Shown: positions 45,843 to 47,847 of the stretch, piece after piece
Numbering within the stretch: the stretch's first letter is position 1
How the letters are laid out: each line of letters opens with the position of its first letter
NCBI RefSeq assembly: GCF_000449425.2
Contig: NZ_AVHW01000101.1
Span: 1-47,847, forward strand
DNA: 47,847 nucleotides
Direction of reading: 5' to 3'
Source: Clostridioides difficile CD160
GTDB taxonomy: Bacteria; Bacillota; Clostridia; Peptostreptococcales; Peptostreptococcaceae
The notes under the pieces: model-generated
Databases searched by the model: none
What the model saw: only the letters and a program-made list of their open reading frames with translations
What the model was told of the DNA's origin: nothing
Position numbers and translations under genes: made by a program

Positions 45843-46896
45843 AAATATCTCCTTTAATTTTAGAATACATATTTTTACATTTTTTTATATCTTCTATTCT
45901 TTCTCCATGTTTATCAAAATAATATAAATCTTTTTCTAACACACTTATTCTTAAAGTTCTTCCAATATCAAATATATCATTTTCTGTTTTAACTCTTATC
46001 TCACTATCAAGAACAGACAGACAATATATAGTTTCGTTTCCCAAGACTTCTTTAGTCATGACCTTTCCAAATAGGCTAAATACACCGTCATTTTTTCCAT
46101 CTATATTTATACTCTCTAATGTTGCTTTTTCTGGTCTAAATCCAAACTTGACATCATTCTTGATATTTAATATGTTCATACAAGGATTTCCAATAAACTG
46201 TGCCACAAATAAGTTTTTAGGATTTTGATATATTTTCTTTGGAGAACCTATTTGCATTATCTTTCCTTTGTTCATTATAACTATCTTATCTGCCATAGAC
46301 ATTGCTTCAACCTGGTCATGTGTTACATAAACAAATGTAGATTTTAGTTTTTGATGTAATTGTATTAATTCTGTCCTCATCTGATTTCTTAATTTAGCAT
46401 CTAAATTTGATAATGGCTCATCCATTAAAAATACCTTTGGATTTTTAACCATCGCTCTAGCAAGTGCTACTCTTTGTCTTTGTCCTCCAGATAGATTACT
46501 TGGTTTTACATTTAAATATTCTTGTAACCCTACTACATCAATAACTTCTGTTATAAGTTGTTCTCTTCTTTCTTTAAGTACTTTCTTATTTTTAAGACCA
46601 AATTCTATATTTTCTTTGACAGTCATATGTGGATATAATGCATAGTTTTGAAATACCATAGCTATATCCCTTTTACTAGCATCCGTTTTTGTTACATCAT
46701 TTTCTTCAATCTTTAGTTTTCCTGAAGTTATCTCTTCAAGACCTGCAATCATTCTTAGTGTAGTAGATTTACCACATCCACTTGGCCCTACCAACACTGT
46801 AAAAGAACCATCTTCTATAGTAAGATTTAAGTTTTCTATAACGGGATTTTTTTTATTATAAGATTTTGTGACATTTTCTAGCCTTATATCTGCCAT
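45826..46896 (-). CDS. ABC uptake ATPase, UgpC/MsmX-like
   Basis: 356 aa. Walker A is GPSGCGKSTT, the signature LSGGQRQRVALARA, Walker B VFLMDEPLSNLDA, and the switch VTHDQVEAM, all consensus. The C-terminal part (about 235-356) is the regulatory TOBE/OB domain of the MalK/UgpC group. First gene of a five-gene operon: ATPase, permease, permease, lipoprotein, phosphodiesterase. MalK-like proteins of this type often serve several transporters, but here one set is adjacent. Confidence 0.92.
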   Translation of the reverse strand: MADIRLENVTKSYNKKNPVIENLNLTIEDGSFTVLVGPSGCGKSTTLRMIAGLEEITSGKLKIEENDVTKTDASKRDIAMVFQNYALYPHMTVKENIEFGLKNKKVLKERREQLITEVIDVVGLQEYLNVKPSNLSGGQRQRVALARAMVKNPKVFLMDEPLSNLDAKLRNQMRTELIQLHQKLKSTFVYVTHDQVEAMSMADKIVIMNKGKIMQIGSPKKIYQNPKNLFVAQFIGNPCMNILNIKNDVKFGFRPEKATLESINIDGKNDGVFSLFGKVMTKEVLGNETIYCLSVLDSEIRVKTENDIFDIGRTLRISVLEKDLYYFDKHGERIEDIKKCKNMYSKIKGDIYEKAI

Positions 46897-47185
46897 TTTT
46901 TATCCTCCTAAAATATTTGATTTGATTTTACGATTTACTTATAGATTAATAATACTATTAATTTGTAAAGGATATATTAAGGCAAAGTGAATATATAGTA
47001 AACTTATTAAAATGAAGGTTAAATTATAAACATTTTTTGTTAAATATAATAAAGTTAAATGAATATGTTGTTTAAGTAATTTATGATTTTCTATAATTTC
47101 TATATTTAATGTTTCCTATCACAAGATAATTTTAATTTATAGAATAATATATAAGACTATTTATTTTTATAAAATTAGAGTTGAA
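46897..47185 (-). promoter_or_regulatory. Region upstream of the ugp-like operon
   Basis: No coding frame. On the minus strand TTTACA-N17-ATCTAT (near 46961-46930) is a weak promoter candidate. TTTAAC occurs repeatedly between about 47060 and 47015, recalling Pho-box half sites, but the spacing (15 and 21 bases) is not the 11-base period of Bacillus PhoP boxes. Phosphate control is therefore only a possibility. Confidence 0.35.
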
Positions 47186-47220
47186 AATAAAAAAGACCTC
47201 TATGGGGGATAGAGGCCTTT
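47186..47220 (-). terminator. Terminator of the rRNA operon
   Basis: AAAGGCCTCTAT/ATAGAGGTCTTT stem with a five-base C loop followed by TTTTATTTT on the minus strand. It lies about 130 bases after the 5S gene. Confidence 0.9.
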
Positions 47221-47351
47221 AAGTGGGGGAGATTGAGTAATTTATTTTTGCTATATTAAGTTTTACAATTATATTATGTCCCAAATTTGCAGGGTCTAAA
47301 CATAAAATACAAAACTTTTTTTAATTTTAATAAATTTACTCAAAAAAAAAT

Positions 47352-47470
<119 letters not shown>

Positions 47471-47585
47471 AATCTTTATGCTTAATATTTCTATTAAGTT
47501 ATTAGAATCTAGTAATACTAGTTTCTTTAGAGTTAGCACTCTAAAAACTACATATATATTTTACTGAATGGACATCAAATAATTT
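47471..47585 (-). other. 23S-5S spacer
   Basis: AT-rich spacer with small inverted repeats (CTAGTAATACTAG near 47509-47521 and AGAGTTAGCACTCT near 47530-47543) that may be RNase III-type processing stems. No tRNA gene was seen. Confidence 0.6.

Positions 47586-47847
<262 letters not shown>

Noticed and set aside
46897..47185. PhoP box upstream of the ugp-like operon
   Set aside because: TTTAAC words occur but spacing is 15 and 21 bases, not the roughly 11-base period of the known box; kept only as a possibility.

Overview
The window is about 48 kb of AT-rich Firmicutes chromosome and is almost certainly Clostridioides difficile. The gene content and order fit this (dnaE-pfkA-pykF, whiA/yvcK/rapZ/murB, uvrBA/uvrC-hprK, a trimeric bifurcating [FeFe] hydrogenase). 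An IStron with a group I intron core of the CdISt1 type lies at the left edge. The species call is inference; no database was searched. Most genes lie on the minus strand.

Left third (1-9.6 kb), accessory. Positions 1-448 hold the 5' part of an IStron on the minus strand, inserted after TTGAT in the last codons of an ABC-2 permease gene. That permease, a second permease and an ATPase form an exporter operon (439-2985). A diguanylate cyclase (3693-4649, +), a BcrAB-like two-gene ABC exporter (4862-6281) with a twin-operator promoter, and a two-gene operon of an RsgA-family GTPase plus an RNHCP zinc protein (6688-8159) follow. The exporter operon and the rsgA/RNHCP operon are preceded by two copies of the same roughly 400-nt structured leader (about 2986-3394 and 8160-8635). 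Each copy has its own promoter, short upstream reading frames, several hairpins, a potential antiterminator pairing and a strong intrinsic terminator just before the first gene. This is the best candidate for an undescribed system: a shared attenuator, perhaps ribosome-mediated, joining a drug-exporter-like ABC system to a ribosome-acting GTPase. A 48-aa glycine-zipper membrane protein (8867-9013), a possible gene remnant and a lysine/glutamate-rich coiled-coil protein complete this part.

Middle (10.6-31.4 kb), core metabolism and cell envelope. It holds an RNA uracil-C5 methyltransferase; pykF and pfkA with a 35-bp palindrome upstream; dnaE; the murB-PHP-rapZ-yvcK-nudix-whiA cluster; a formate/nitrite-type channel; cardiolipin synthase (+); and the three-subunit electron-bifurcating hydrogenase operon (+).

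Right third (31.4-47.8 kb). It holds a membrane-anchored MutS-like ATPase; uvrC-hprK; uvrB-uvrA behind a LexA box; a Ugp-like five-gene operon (ATPase, two permeases, lipoprotein, phosphodiesterase); and the 3' end of a minus-strand rRNA operon (23S end, 5S, terminator). No tRNA gene or CRISPR array was seen.
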